DNA of 64,000 nt from Dyella_B nitratireducens (GTDB taxonomy: Bacteria > Pseudomonadota > Gammaproteobacteria > Xanthomonadales > Rhodanobacteraceae). Below, one piece after another: positions 1 through 10,518 of the stretch. Positions within the stretch are counted from its first letter, which is position 1. Every line of letters begins with the position of its first letter. The position numbers were made by a program, and so were the translations under genes. The notes under the pieces are model-generated. The model saw only the letters and a list, made by a program, of their open reading frames with translations. It was not told the DNA's origin and made no database searches. The stretch lies in contig NZ_CP064032.1 in the NCBI RefSeq assembly GCF_049532905.1, positions 3,162,001 through 3,226,000 of the forward strand. Direction: 5' to 3'.

Positions 1-2552
1 AGAGTGTCAGCCAGGCGGATGATCGGCTGATTGGCGGGCGTACCGACCCGGTGCCTCATTTCGAATTGCGCTTGGAGAGCCTGAAGCGCCGGGCAGAGGC
101 CCGGCGTTCGCCAAGCTGGGGCCTGACTTCTGCGCGGATCGGACTGGTACCGCATCAGCTGCGGGTGGCGGGCATTGCCGCGGCACGTCGTCCGCCACGC
201 GTGTTGCTGGCGGACGAAGTAGGCCTGGGCAAGACGATCGAGGCGGGCATGATCATTGCGCGCCAGATTGCAGCCGGCCGCGCATCGCGGGTGCTGGTGC
301 TGCTGCCGGATACGCTGGTGTATCAGTGGTTCGTGGAGCTGCTGCGCCGTTTCAATCTGAGCTTTGCGATCTACGACGAAGAGCGCTGCGAGGCGTTGGA
401 GCAATCAGGCAGCGACGCCAATCCTTTTGAAGATGAGCAACTGGTCATCGCCGACTTCGGCTTCCTGGAACACAATCCTAAGCGCGCTGCGCAGCTATTG
501 GACGCAAGTTGGGATTTGCTGGTGGTGGACGAAGCACACCATCTGGCGTGGACACCGGAAAGCGCCAGTCCGCGCTATACCCTGGTGGAGCAATTGGCCA
601 TAGCAACACCCGGTGTGATTCTGCTGACCGCCACGCCGGAGCAACTCGGCCGCAGCGGCCACTTCGCCCGTTTGCGCTTGCTCGATCCGCAGCGCTATCA
701 CGATTTGAACGCTTATCTCGCCGAGTCGGAACACTTCCAGGCACTTTCACACATCGCCGACAAATTGCTGGCACGCACAGCACTTGAAACTTCCGAGCTG
801 GCTCAGTTGCGCAAAGCCTTCGAGGGCGATGCAGCGCTGCAAGCCTGCCTTGCCGATACCACCAAGCCAGAGCACAGCCGCGAACTGCTGGCGGCATTGA
901 TCGATCGCCATGGCACCGGCCGTTCGATGTTCCGCAATCGCCGCGCCAGCATTGGTGGCTTTCCGAAACGCGTGCCGGTGTGGGAACTGGTCGATGCCGA
1001 GCGTCTGGATGAAACCGCACGTCAGGCACTACTTGTCGAATTCCACGCAGACATCCAGCAACCGCCACCGGTGCTCGAAGTGGATTACGCCAACGACCCG
1101 CGCATTGACACACTGGTAGCTTTGCTCGAGCGCCATCCGCAAGACAAATTCCTTCTGATCTGCCGCAGCCAGCCCAAGGTACTGGCATTGGAAGAAGCGC
1201 TGCGTACGCGTACTGGCGCTGGCATTGCGCGTTTCCATGAAGGCTTGGGAATAGTGCAGCGCGACCGTAATGCCGCCTATTTTGCTCAACCGGATGGCGC
1301 GCGCCTGCTGATCTGCTCGGAGATCGGTTCGGAAGGACGCAATTTCCAGTTCGCGCATCGCCTGGTGTTGTGGGATCTGCCGCTGGATCCGGATCTGCTC
1401 GAGCAACGCATCGGTCGTCTCGATCGCATTGGGCAGAAGCAGGACATCAGCATCCATATCATTGCCGCGGCCGATAGCGCACAACATGTGCTGGCGCGCT
1501 GGTATGACGAAGGCATCGATGCCTTCCGCACCAGCCCTGCCGACGGCCGCGAATTGCTGCGCCGTTTCGGTGAAACCCTGGCGAAGCTTGCTGAAGAACA
1601 TGCACGCGGAGACGATCAACGCGATCAGGAGTTGGATGTGCTGCTCGCCGAAACGCGCGCTGCGCACGAGCAGATGGCCGAGCTGATGCGTGCCGGTCGC
1701 GATCATTTGCTTGAGTTGGCGGCAAGCCGCGATTTGCATTCGGACGAACTGGCGCAGGCATTCCGCCGTGAAGATGATGATCCGTCGCGCGATGCTTTCC
1801 AGCAGCGCTTGTTGGAGTCCTTCGGCATCCACGCGGAAGAACTCAGCGCCAACGTGCTGCTGCTCGATCCGCAATACCTTTCCACCGATGCCCTGCCCGG
1901 TTTTGCCGAAGGCCCGGTCTCGGTGACGTTCTCCCGCGATACCGCGCTCTCGCGCGAAGAATTGCCGCTGTTGCGCCTGGATCATCCGATGATCGCCGGC
2001 GCCATCGACTTGGTGCTTTCCAACGAGCGAGGCAATGCAACTTTCATGGTGGACGACGCGCTGCCGCCACGCAATGCGCTATTGCAGGCCGTATACGTGC
2101 TGGAATGCGTGGCAGAACGTAGCCTGGATGCGGAGCGTTTCCTGCCCACGCAGCCGATCATGGCCACCATCGATACCAAGCTCACCGAACGGCCAAGCTT
2201 TCAGCCCAGCGATATGGCCGTGCGCAAAGCGGGCGATCGTACGATCGAAGTACCTCGCTACCGCAAATTCCTCGCCAAGCTGGTGCCGCCAATGCTGGAA
2301 AAATCGGAGGCTGCGGCAAGCTTGCGTGCGCAAAGCAGTATTGCCGCTGCCGTGACGGAAGCCAGGGAAACGCTGGATGCGGAATTGGCGCGCTTGCACG
2401 CGTTGCGTGCGGTGAATCCGTCGATCAGCGAAGCGGAAATAGTGCGTGTGGAAGAGGAGCGCTCGGCGCTGCTCGAAGCACTACCGCAGGCGCGTTTGCG
2501 CTTGGATGCGGTGCGGTTCGTGGTGAGTCCGGATTTTCTGGCGTTGCGATAA
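1..2552 (+). CDS. rapA: RNA polymerase-associated SNF2-family ATPase RapA (5' partial)
   Basis: RapA is a Swi2/Snf2 ATPase that binds RNA polymerase and helps recycle it after transcription. The reading frame is open from base 3, giving about 849 visible codons, against roughly 950-970 residues for the family, so the N-terminal Tudor-like part lies before the window. The GTG at 51 is not the likely start, because the residues encoded before it (SQADDRLIGGR) continue the RapA alignment. Visible helicase motifs are LADEVGLGKTIEAG (Walker A, about 207-245), DEAHH (DExx box), LLTATPEQLG (motif III) and LEQRIGRLDRIGQ (motif VI). The C-terminus matches the end of RapA (LRAVNP, then LDAVRFVV). It stands alone and converges on a permease gene. 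Confidence 0.95.
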   Translation, partial: SVSQADDRLIGGRTDPVPHFELRLESLKRRAEARRSPSWGLTSARIGLVPHQLRVAGIAAARRPPRVLLADEVGLGKTIEAGMIIARQIAAGRASRVLVLLPDTLVYQWFVELLRRFNLSFAIYDEERCEALEQSGSDANPFEDEQLVIADFGFLEHNPKRAAQLLDASWDLLVVDEAHHLAWTPESASPRYTLVEQLAIATPGVILLTATPEQLGRSGHFARLRLLDPQRYHDLNAYLAESEHFQALSHIADKLLARTALETSELAQLRKAFEGDAALQACLADTTKPEHSRELLAALIDRHGTGRSMFRNRRASIGGFPKRVPVWELVDAERLDETARQALLVEFHADIQQPPPVLEVDYANDPRIDTLVALLERHPQDKFLLICRSQPKVLALEEALRTRTGAGIARFHEGLGIVQRDRNAAYFAQPDGARLLICSEIGSEGRNFQFAHRLVLWDLPLDPDLLEQRIGRLDRIGQKQDISIHIIAAADSAQHVLARWYDEGIDAFRTSPADGRELLRRFGETLAKLAEEHARGDDQRDQELDVLLAETRAAHEQMAELMRAGRDHLLELAASRDLHSDELAQAFRREDDDPSRDAFQQRLLESFGIHAEELSANVLLLDPQYLSTDALPGFAEGPVSVTFSRDTALSREELPLLRLDHPMIAGAIDLVLSNERGNATFMVDDALPPRNALLQAVYVLECVAERSLDAERFLPTQPIMATIDTKLTERPSFQPSDMAVRKAGDRTIEVPRYRKFLAKLVPPMLEKSEAAASLRAQSSIAAAVTEARETLDAELARLHALRAVNPSISEAEIVRVEEERSALLEALPQARLRLDAVRFVVSPDFLALR

Positions 2553-2589
2553 GCCGTTCTGCTCCGGACCAAGAACTTTCTGTTTCCTT

Positions 2590-2627
2590 ATGGCCGCCAT
2601 TTCCGCCAGAGCGGGAATGGCGGCCAT
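2590..2627. terminator. Hairpin between convergent rapA and permease genes
   Basis: A near-perfect inverted repeat: arm ATGGCCGCCATTTCC at 2590-2604 pairs with GGAATGGCGGCCAT at 2614-2627, with one extra base in the left arm. It sits between two convergent genes, so it could stop transcription from both sides, but no clear T-run follows on either strand. A dispersed palindromic repeat is the alternative. Confidence 0.5.
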
Positions 2628-2667
2628 ATTGGTAAATTTCCACGGAGAAGAATAAATCACGCAGCCA

Positions 2668-4035
2668 TCAAGCCGCATTCGCATCCACTGCAGCGACCGC
2701 CATCCGCTTCCCGATGCCGAATACAAAATACGCCACCGTGAGCAACACCACCCACGCCGCGCCCACGTACAACGCTACGCGCGTGTCCGGGTGATAGCCC
2801 AACATCACCAGCACGAACATCAGGAACGCCAAGCAGATGGCGCTCGTGATCGGCCAGCCACGCAGCGGAAACGCGGTCTTGCCAAAGCGGCGGCGGAAGC
2901 TGAAGTGCGCAATCAGCACCATCGACCACGTCCACACGGTATTGAACGAGAGGATCGACATCATCGTCTCGAAAATGCGCTTGGGCAGCTCGTAGTTGAG
3001 CACCACGCCGATCAGCAGGCACGCCAGCGAGACCAATACGCCGCGGGTTGGCACGCCATGTGTACTCACCTTGGCCAGGAAGGCCGGCGCCTGCCCCTTG
3101 TTGGCCAGGCTGTAGAGCATGCGGCTGCCGCTAAAAGTCGTGCTGTTGAAGCCGGACAACGCGGCAGTGATCAGCACGAAATTGATCACACCCGCCGCCT
3201 GCGCTATACCGAGTTTGTCGAAGGTGGTAACGAACGGGCTGCCCTGGGTGCCGATCTGGTTCCAAGGATAGATCGCCATGATGACGAACAGCGCACCCAC
3301 GTAGAAAATCAGGATGCGCCACAACACTGAATTGACGGCACGCGGAATGGTGCGTTCCGGCTGCGAAGCTTCGCCCGCTGCCATGCCGACCGTTTCAATG
3401 CCACCGAACGAGAACACCACCACGGGCAACGCCAACACCATGCCCACGAATCCATGAGGGAACCACCCGCCATGGCTCCACAGGTTGGAAAGGCCCACCG
3501 GGTGTCCGCCATTGCCCCAACCCAGCCAGATCATGCCGGCGCCACCCAGAATCATCAGCACCACGGTCACCACTTTGATCATGGTGAACCAGAATTCCAT
3601 CTCGCCGTACACCTTCACCGCCATGAGATTCAACGAACCGATCATCACCACGCTGCCGAGCACCCAGATCCATTGCGGCAAGTCGGGAAACCACTGCCTC
3701 ATGTAGATACCGACACCGGTGCTTTCGGCCATGCCTACGCCCACCATCAGCAACCAGTAGTTCCAACCGGTGACGTAGCCGGCGAACGGCCCCAGGTAAC
3801 GATGCGCGTAGCTGCTGAACGAACCGGCGACCGGATCATGCACGGCCATTTCGCCCAGCGCGCGCATGATGATGAAGATCATCAGGCCGCCAAACATATA
3901 CGCGAACAACACCGAAGGGCCGGCCAGCTGGATGGTGCTGGCCGAGCCGAGGAACAGGCCCGTGCCAATGGCCATGCCCAGCGCCATGAAGGTGATGTGG
4001 CGCGGCATCAGCCGGCGCTGCAAGTGTTGCGTCAT
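2668..4035 (-). CDS. APC-superfamily amino acid permease
   Basis: An inner-membrane amino acid transporter of 455 residues, the usual length for the AAT branch of the APC superfamily (AroP, ProY and CycA relatives). About twelve hydrophobic segments are visible. The first carries the substrate-binding loop signature GMAIGTGLFLGSA. GEMAVHDPVAGSFSSYA and YVTGWNYW in the next segments are typical of AAT members. Such proteins take up neutral or aromatic amino acids by proton symport. The exact substrate cannot be read from the sequence. The ATG at 4035 directly precedes MTQHLQRRLMPRHI, the usual cytoplasmic tail before helix 1. The gene is monocistronic, with the rhomboid gene 25 bp upstream on the same strand. 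Confidence 0.9.
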   Translation of the reverse strand: MTQHLQRRLMPRHITFMALGMAIGTGLFLGSASTIQLAGPSVLFAYMFGGLMIFIIMRALGEMAVHDPVAGSFSSYAHRYLGPFAGYVTGWNYWLLMVGVGMAESTGVGIYMRQWFPDLPQWIWVLGSVVMIGSLNLMAVKVYGEMEFWFTMIKVVTVVLMILGGAGMIWLGWGNGGHPVGLSNLWSHGGWFPHGFVGMVLALPVVVFSFGGIETVGMAAGEASQPERTIPRAVNSVLWRILIFYVGALFVIMAIYPWNQIGTQGSPFVTTFDKLGIAQAAGVINFVLITAALSGFNSTTFSGSRMLYSLANKGQAPAFLAKVSTHGVPTRGVLVSLACLLIGVVLNYELPKRIFETMMSILSFNTVWTWSMVLIAHFSFRRRFGKTAFPLRGWPITSAICLAFLMFVLVMLGYHPDTRVALYVGAAWVVLLTVAYFVFGIGKRMAVAAVDANAA

Positions 4036-4060
4036 GGTTTTCCCGCCCTATGGAAATGGT

Positions 4061-4714
4061 TCAGCGCATCAAACGGCGTTTGGGTTTAATTGGAAACTTG
4101 CCGCGCCAATACTCGATCATCAAGAAGCCGCCCAGCATACCGCCAAGGTGGGCGAAATGCGCAACGTTCGCCTGCCATCCACCCACGCCCAGCACCAGCT
4201 CCACGGCGCCATAGCCGATCACAAACAGCCATGCAGGAATGGGTATCGGCAGGAAGATCAGCATCAGGCGCTCGTGCGGGTAAAGCATGCCGAACGCCAG
4301 CAGCAGCCCGAAGATGGCGCCGGATGCGCCGAGCGTAGGCTCGAAGCCGTGCGTGAAGTACTTCACCACCAGCAGCTGCGTCAGCGCGGCGGTGATCAGG
4401 CACACGAAGTAATAAAGCGTGAAAGGGCGGGCACCGAAGGTCTGCTCGATGGCACCGCCGAACATGTACAGCGCAAACATGTTGAAAAAGATGTGTTGGA
4501 TGCTGCCATGCATAAAAGCATAGGTAACGAGTTGCCACGGCCGGAAGCCGATCGCCGTGATGCTGCCGTCTGATAACTGCGCCACCTGGTCCGGCCCCCA
4601 TGGCCATAGCGCGAAATGCGCGACCAAGGTGTCGTGCATCACTTGCTGCAGCAGGAACACCACGATGTTGGCGATAAGCAGATAAAGCGTGACGGGTGGA
4701 AGACGGGTGGGCAT
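4061..4714 (-). CDS. Rhomboid-family intramembrane serine protease
   Basis: A polytopic membrane protease of 217 residues that cleaves substrates within the bilayer. The catalytic serine is S131 in GASGAIFG. The catalytic histidine is H189 in AHLGGMLGG on the last core helix. H74 and N78 in HIFFN fit the oxyanion-stabilising HxxxN motif of helix 2. The six-helix core without an extra C-terminal helix is the common bacterial form. A short basic tail (PIKPKRR) ends the protein. It may be cotranscribed with the downstream permease (25 bp gap), though no functional link is evident. Physiological substrates are unknown. Confidence 0.93.
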   Translation of the reverse strand: MPTRLPPVTLYLLIANIVVFLLQQVMHDTLVAHFALWPWGPDQVAQLSDGSITAIGFRPWQLVTYAFMHGSIQHIFFNMFALYMFGGAIEQTFGARPFTLYYFVCLITAALTQLLVVKYFTHGFEPTLGASGAIFGLLLAFGMLYPHERLMLIFLPIPIPAWLFVIGYGAVELVLGVGGWQANVAHFAHLGGMLGGFLMIEYWRGKFPIKPKRRLMR

Positions 4715-4746
4715 AAGGGCGAGTTTTCTAGGTTTGTAATGAGCAC

Positions 4747-4857
4747 GTAGGTTGGGTTCGCGCAGCGTAACCCAACCAATGCTGGCGCCAGCACCGCATA
4801 GCTCAACAACTGCTTTGACTGGGACTTGTTGGGTTACGCTGCGCTAACCCAACCTAC
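4747..4857. repeat. REP family 1 inverted pair (BIME-like)
   Basis: Two 30-base copies in opposite orientation, at 4747-4776 and 4828-4857. Each has a GTAG foot and a hairpin with stem GTTGGGTTA/TAACCCAAC, although the left copy reads TTCG where the others read TTAG. The pair sits upstream of the rhomboid gene and downstream of the NlpC/P60 gene. The same family flanks the RAYT gene at 9897. Confidence 0.9.
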
Positions 4858-4880
4858 GCGTCGCGACGCGCACAACAAAC

Positions 4881-4910
4881 AAAAAAAGGCCACCCATGAG
4901 GGTGGCCTTT
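4881..4910 (-). terminator. Rho-independent terminator of the NlpC/P60 gene
   Basis: On the minus strand, GGCCACCC, loop TCAT and GGGTGGCC are followed by a run of seven T (plus-strand A at 4881-4887). It lies 22 bp past the stop codon of the gene at 4933-5667. Confidence 0.9.
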
Positions 4911-4932
4911 CACAAGCGTCATTACCGGAAAA

Positions 4933-5667
4933 TCAACCGTTGTGCGCGCCCGCATCGATCTGGGCCATGGCTTCCGGGCGGCGGGCGCCGGCAAAGCGCT
5001 TGGCCCAGTAGCTGTCGGAGAGATTGTCCACGCGCACGGACTCGCCGCGGCGCGGAGAATGGATAAAGCGGCCTTGGCCAATGTAGATCGCCACGTGCGA
5101 GATGCCGCCCTTGCTACGGCCATGGCGACTGGTGGTGGTGTTGCGGAAGAACACCAAGTCGCCCGGCTGCATGTCGTCGCGGTGAATGATCTTGCCGACC
5201 AGATACTGCGAGGCCGAATTGCTTGGCAACTGCAGGCCGATGGCACGTTCAAACACGTAACGGACGAAGCCGCTGCAATCGAAACCGGTGGAAGGATCAC
5301 GGCCACCGCGCACGTAGCGCACGTGGCGCAGCTCCATCGCCAAACCGATCAGCATGTCGCGCAGGCCTTGGCTGGTCTTGGCATCGCTGAACTGCGCAGC
5401 GTCGTCGCCATCATCCGCCTTGGCAGCGGCATTGCCGGCGGTAATGTCCTTGGCAGACGTCACCGTGGTGAAGGGAAGCTGGGTGGGAAGCGTGGACTGG
5501 GCCATTGCCGCGGCGGGCGTGAAGGCGGCCAGCGGGCTCATCAAGACGGAGGAAAACTTTCCGGAAACCTGGGCCTGAATGCTGCTGCTCGTGTCGGCGG
5601 CGAAAGCGGTGCCTGAAAAGCACATAGCCGTGGCAAGCGCGGCGAGTACAAGTCGCGTGTTTGGCAT
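4933..5667 (-). CDS. Secreted NlpC/P60 (C40) cell-wall peptidase
   Basis: A 244-residue periplasmic or outer-envelope hydrolase expected to cleave stem peptides of peptidoglycan. Residues 1-23 form a signal peptide (hydrophobic core LVLAALATAMCFSGTAFA). Residues 24-100 are low-complexity linker rich in A, S and T. The NlpC/P60 domain occupies about 100-235, with catalytic C131 in GFDCSGFV, H191 in SHVAIYIG and H203 in RFIHSPR. The layout resembles Spr/MepS-type endopeptidases, but there is no lipobox, so the protein should be soluble. It is transcribed alone and ends at a strong terminator. The 256 bases upstream (5668-5923) hold no gene and probably its promoter. Confidence 0.93.
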   Translation of the reverse strand: MPNTRLVLAALATAMCFSGTAFAADTSSSIQAQVSGKFSSVLMSPLAAFTPAAAMAQSTLPTQLPFTTVTSAKDITAGNAAAKADDGDDAAQFSDAKTSQGLRDMLIGLAMELRHVRYVRGGRDPSTGFDCSGFVRYVFERAIGLQLPSNSASQYLVGKIIHRDDMQPGDLVFFRNTTTSRHGRSKGGISHVAIYIGQGRFIHSPRRGESVRVDNLSDSYWAKRFAGARRPEAMAQIDAGAHNG

Positions 5668-5923
5668 TCGGTGATCTCTGGGCGGTTACCAGTCCGGCCG
5701 TCGCCCCCTGCGGCGGCCGTGACGAAGCAGTGAAGGTAACAAAGCCCTATCGGCGACTTGTTCGGATCAGGTTAACTGAACCCTATCGTTTGGAAAGTCG
5801 AATTTCCGTTTTGAATCACTTCAACCATTTGATTTACAAGGCTTATCAGAAGAAACTTAGGTTTACCTGTAAGCGCTCGCTCAAAAATTTTTCGGAACAT
5901 TTACGGATTTTGCGGGCGAAGTC

Positions 5924-6615
5924 TCATGCAGAGGCGTACGAACGGCTACCAAAAATAGCGGTTCCGATCCGCACCTCGGTGGCGCCTTCGGCAATCGCCA
6001 GCGGGAAATCGCCGCTCATGCCCATGGAAAGCTTCGGGAGCTCGTACCCTTCCGCAGCACAGCGGTCGCGCCATTCACGCAGTTGGCGGAAGCACGCCCG
6101 CACCTCCCCCGTATCCTCGGAAAGAGTTGCCAGTGTCATCAGGCCCTTCACACGCAGCCTGGGGAAGGCGCGCAGTTGCTGGAGGAAGTCCGGTAATGCG
6201 TCCGCGGGTAGACCCTGCTTGGTCTCCTCGCGGGCGGTCTTGACCTGCACCAGCACGTCGAGGCTACGATTTTCAACGTCCAGGCGGTGCTGCAGCGCCT
6301 CGGCCAGCTCCAGCCGGTCCAGCGATTGCACCTCGCTGGCCAGCCGCGCCACGTCCCTGGCCTTGTTGGTTTGCAGGTGGCCGATCACCACCCAGTCGAT
6401 CGTCTCGCCAGCCAAGGCAGCCGCCTTCTCGCGAATTTCCTGCACTTTGTTTTCGCCGAAGCGATACAGGCCCAGCCCCAGTGCGGCCCGGACCACATCC
6501 GCGCCGAAGGTTTTGCTCACTGGCAGTACGGATACTTCCGCCGGGTTGCGGCCCGCCTCGCGGCAAGCCGCGTCTACCCGCCGGCGCACCGCAGCCCAAT
6601 TGGCGGCGATATCGC

Positions 6616-6619
<4 letters not shown>
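5924..6619 (-). CDS. yggS: YggS-family pyridoxal-phosphate homeostasis protein
   Basis: PLPHP/YggS proteins are single-domain PLP-binding barrel proteins related to the N-domain of alanine racemase. They maintain vitamin B6 balance and have no known catalytic activity. The CDS starts at MSDIAANW (ATG at 6617-6619), giving 231 residues, the family's normal size. K36 in VLPVSKTFG is the PLP lysine. FGENKVQE, WVVIGHLQTNKAR and LSMGMSGDFPLAI are the diagnostic blocks. The start codon overlaps the stop of the upstream M20 peptidase by ATGA, so the two are translationally coupled. The open frame extends into the M20 gene, but that part is antiparallel noise. Confidence 0.95.
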
Positions 6620-8037
<1,418 letters not shown>

Positions 8038-8301
8038 ACGGACTCCATGAGGTAAAGGAAAGCGCGATTTTAACAGCGCGGAGCATCGCAACTCTTGCTG
8101 CAGGAGAACATGCCGCACCGCTTCGTCACAACGGTGCGATATCCGCGCTCACAACCTTGACAGTGTCTGGATGACACTCACAGGGGCGCAACTCAGCTAT
8201 TTCGGTACGCGCTTCACCGACTGGGCTCCCACGTATGCAACAACGCAAAGTGAATGCGCGGCAGGAAAAAGCCGCTCACTCATACCTCAGGGAGAACCAT
8301 C

Positions 8302-8655
8302 ATGCTGAAAAAACTCGCCGCCATCGCCGGCTTGGCCTTGTCGCTCGCGCTGCCCGCTTTCGCTGCAACGCCGGTCAACATCAACACCGCGGACGCCGAG
8401 ACCATTGCCAAGTCGCTGGACGGCATCGGCCTGGCCAAGGCGAAAGCCATCGTCGCCTTCCGCGACGAGCACGGCCCGTTCAAGAGCGCGGACGAATTGT
8501 CGCAGGTAAAGGGCATCGGCCCTGCCACGCTGGAGCGCAATCACGACGCGATCCTGCTCAGTGGCGAGGGTGCGAAGGCGCCCGCCGATGCACCGGCCAA
8601 GCCCAAACACGCCAAAAAGTCCAAAGCGGCCACGGCAGAGGCCACTCAGGACTAA
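8302..8655 (+). CDS. ComEA-like secreted helix-hairpin-helix protein
   Basis: A 117-residue exported protein. Residues 1-20 are a signal peptide (KKLAAIAGLALSLALPAFA). A single ComEA-type domain follows at about 22-85, with VNINTADAETIAKSLDGIG, KAKAIVAFR and VKGIGPATLE forming the two helix-hairpin-helix motifs that bind the DNA backbone. The tail is a lysine- and alanine-rich low-complexity stretch. ComEA homologues bind incoming DNA in the periplasm during natural transformation, and this short form is common in Xanthomonadales. The start at 8302 has GGGAGAA upstream. No other competence gene is nearby. Confidence 0.9.
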   Translation: MLKKLAAIAGLALSLALPAFAATPVNINTADAETIAKSLDGIGLAKAKAIVAFRDEHGPFKSADELSQVKGIGPATLERNHDAILLSGEGAKAPADAPAKPKHAKKSKAATAEATQD

Positions 8656-8761
8656 TCGCTCGGAAACCTCGATACGGCCCGCTTGCGCGGGTCGTATCTT
8701 CATGCATCGCTTGCGCTACACTCCGCCGCGCCGAAACCTTATCCGCCGCCGCCAACCAACC

Positions 8762-9241
8762 ATGATCCTGCCCCGCTATCGCATTGATGCCTCCACGATC
8801 CGTGGTGCGGGCAAGGGGTTGTTTCTGGAAGAAGACGTGGAAACTGGGCGCATCATCACCGCGCCGGACACCATCGAGCGCACTTACCGGCTGGATGAAC
8901 TGCTGGCTAAACCCGACCAGATGTACGCCAGCGCCCGCTGGTTCGAAGACCGCTACACGCTGTCACCGGAGTGGCCGGACGAGTGCTACATCAATCACAG
9001 CTTTGCCCCGACGGGCCTATGGCACCTGGGCTTTGTATTCGCCCTGCACGACCTGCCCGCCGGCAGCGAGATCACCGTGGATTACCGTCACCTGCTGCCG
9101 CCCGGGCAGGAGGAAGACTTCATCGACACCGCCACCGGTGAGAAAATTGTGGGTCTGCCCTGGGACGAGAGCCTGATGACCAGCACCCGTGCCCTGGCCA
9201 GAGTGCTGGATAGTGCGAGCTTGGCGATTGACCAGCAATGA
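8762..9241 (+). CDS. SET-domain protein (putative lysine methyltransferase)
   Basis: A 159-residue protein consisting of one compact SET domain. Recognisable blocks are GAGKGLFLEEDV (N-terminal SET box), CYINHSFAP (the NHS motif contacting S-adenosylmethionine) and GSEITVDYRHL (the ELxxDY-like end). Bacterial stand-alone SET proteins are poorly characterised and may methylate lysines of housekeeping or ribosomal proteins. The pre- and post-SET cysteine clusters of eukaryotic enzymes are absent. The start ATG is chosen because similarity begins at once (ILPRYRID). The stop overlaps the start of the next gene (ATGA), a GNAT, so the two probably form a small protein-modification operon. Confidence 0.85.
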   Translation: MILPRYRIDASTIRGAGKGLFLEEDVETGRIITAPDTIERTYRLDELLAKPDQMYASARWFEDRYTLSPEWPDECYINHSFAPTGLWHLGFVFALHDLPAGSEITVDYRHLLPPGQEEDFIDTATGEKIVGLPWDESLMTSTRALARVLDSASLAIDQQ

Positions 9242-9780
9242 TCGAGATTCCCACCCTTGAGACCGAACGCCTCCGCCTTAGCGCGCTGACCGAACGCCAC
9301 TTTGACGACTACGCCGCGATGCTTGCCGATCCGGAGAGCACACGCTGGATCGGCGATGGCCTGCCGCTGGACCGCACCAATGCATGGCGTTCGCTAGCCA
9401 TGTTGATTGGTCACTGGCAATTGCGCGGCTACGGCATGTGGGCGTTGGAACTGAAAGCCACCGGCGAATTCATCGGCCGCGCAGGACTGCTGCATCCGGA
9501 GGGCTGGCCGGACGTGGAAATGGGCTGGATGCTCAAACCCGACCATCGCCACCATGGCTACGCCACCGAGGCGGGCACCACCATCCTGGATTACGCCTGG
9601 AACCACTTGCAGTTGCAGCGCGTGATCAGTCTGGTGCGTGTCGGTAATGAAGCCTCTGATCGCGTCGCCGAACGGCTCGGTGGCGAACACATCGAAGACA
9701 TCGATTTCTTCGGTAGCGACAACCATGTTTTTGCCTACTACCCACCGCACCGCGACTTCCGGCGCCACGCCTTTGCGTGA
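9238..9780 (+). CDS. GNAT N-acetyltransferase, RimJ/RimL type
   Basis: A 180-residue acetyltransferase of the Acetyltransf_3 family. It begins with the typical IPTLETERLRLSALTERHFDDY. The GNAT core includes GRAGLLHPEGWPDVEMGWML and the acetyl-CoA loop HRHHGYATEAG, followed by the V-N-xx-S block RVGNEASDRVAERLGG. Relatives acetylate N-terminal amines of ribosomal proteins or small molecules; the substrate here is unknown. Translation is coupled to the SET gene by ATGA. A family 1 REP pair begins 4 bp after the stop. Confidence 0.9.
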   Translation: MIEIPTLETERLRLSALTERHFDDYAAMLADPESTRWIGDGLPLDRTNAWRSLAMLIGHWQLRGYGMWALELKATGEFIGRAGLLHPEGWPDVEMGWMLKPDHRHHGYATEAGTTILDYAWNHLQLQRVISLVRVGNEASDRVAERLGGEHIEDIDFFGSDNHVFAYYPPHRDFRRHAFA

Positions 9781-9784
9781 GTAC

Positions 9785-9864
9785 GTAGGTTGGGTTAGCG
9801 AAGCGTAACCCAACAAATCTTCGATCGAAGCAACGTTGGGTTACGCTGCGCTAACCCAACCTAC
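9785..9864. repeat. REP family 1 inverted pair, upstream of RAYT
   Basis: Copies at 9785-9814 and 9835-9864 face each other, each with a GTAG foot and stem GTTGGGTTA/TAACCCAAC. Only 32 bp separate the right copy from the start of the RAYT gene, the usual arrangement for a transposase and its cognate REPs. Confidence 0.93.
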
Positions 9865-9896
9865 ACCTACGTACAACAACGTCTAAGGAGAGACGA

Positions 9897-10439
9897 ATGC
9901 GCTACAGACGCATCAAAGCGCCAGGTGCCGCCTACTTTTTTACCGTCAATCTCGCAAATCGCACCAGCTCACTGCTTATTGATCGAATCGATACTCTCCG
10001 ACAAGCAGTTAGACACGTAAAAACACACCATCCCTTCCATATCATCGCCTGGGTCGTACTCCCCGAGCATATGCATGCCATCTGGAGCATGCCGGACCAT
10101 GATCCTGACTATTCAAAACGCTGGCGACTAATAAAGCAGCATTTTTCAAAGTCCGTCGAACGAGAAGAGGTGATCCGTTCTTCAAGACAACACAAGGGTG
10201 AACGCGAAATCTGGCAGCGCCGTTTTTGGGAACATCAGATACGGGACGAAAGCGATTTGCAGAGCCATGTTGATTACGTACACATCAATCCCGTCAAACA
10301 CGGCCACGTAGCCAGAGCAAGTGATTGGCCCTACTCATCCATACACCGATACATATACGGCGAGGGCTTATCACCCTTAATTGGGCGTGCGATCCTGATG
10401 ATGCTGGCCAGAAAGGTGAAGCAATGCGGTAAAACGTAG
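9897..10439 (+). CDS. REP-associated tyrosine transposase (RAYT, TnpA_REP)
   Basis: A 180-residue Y1-type single-strand transposase of the IS200/IS605-like RAYT group, which binds and cleaves REP hairpins. HMH at 58-60 in LPEHMHAIW supplies the metal-binding HUH-like motif. Y127 in HVDYVHINPVKHG is the predicted nucleophile. RRFWEHQIRDESD and WPYSSIHRY are family signatures, and all core motifs are intact. It is bracketed by REP pairs at 9785-9864 and 10436-10511. Its TAG stop (10437-10439) is part of the GTAG foot of the downstream REP. The local sequence has lower GC than neighbouring genes, suggesting acquisition. Confidence 0.95.
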   Translation: MRYRRIKAPGAAYFFTVNLANRTSSLLIDRIDTLRQAVRHVKTHHPFHIIAWVVLPEHMHAIWSMPDHDPDYSKRWRLIKQHFSKSVEREEVIRSSRQHKGEREIWQRRFWEHQIRDESDLQSHVDYVHINPVKHGHVARASDWPYSSIHRYIYGEGLSPLIGRAILMMLARKVKQCGKT

Positions 10440-10511
10440 GTTGGGTTAGCAAAGCGTAACCCAACAATGTCGCTCTGAAATGTTGGGTTACGCTTCGCTA
10501 ACCCAACCTAC
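10436..10511. repeat. REP family 1 inverted pair, downstream of RAYT
   Basis: Copies at 10436-10465 and 10482-10511, both with GTAG feet and the GTTGGGTTA stem. The left foot overlaps the RAYT stop codon. The right copy ends 7 bp before the stop of the convergent membrane-protein gene. Confidence 0.93.
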
Positions 10512-10518
10512 GCCGCTA

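Noticed and set aside
51..53. GTG as the start of rapA
   Set aside because: The frame is open to the window edge and the residues before the GTG align with RapA.
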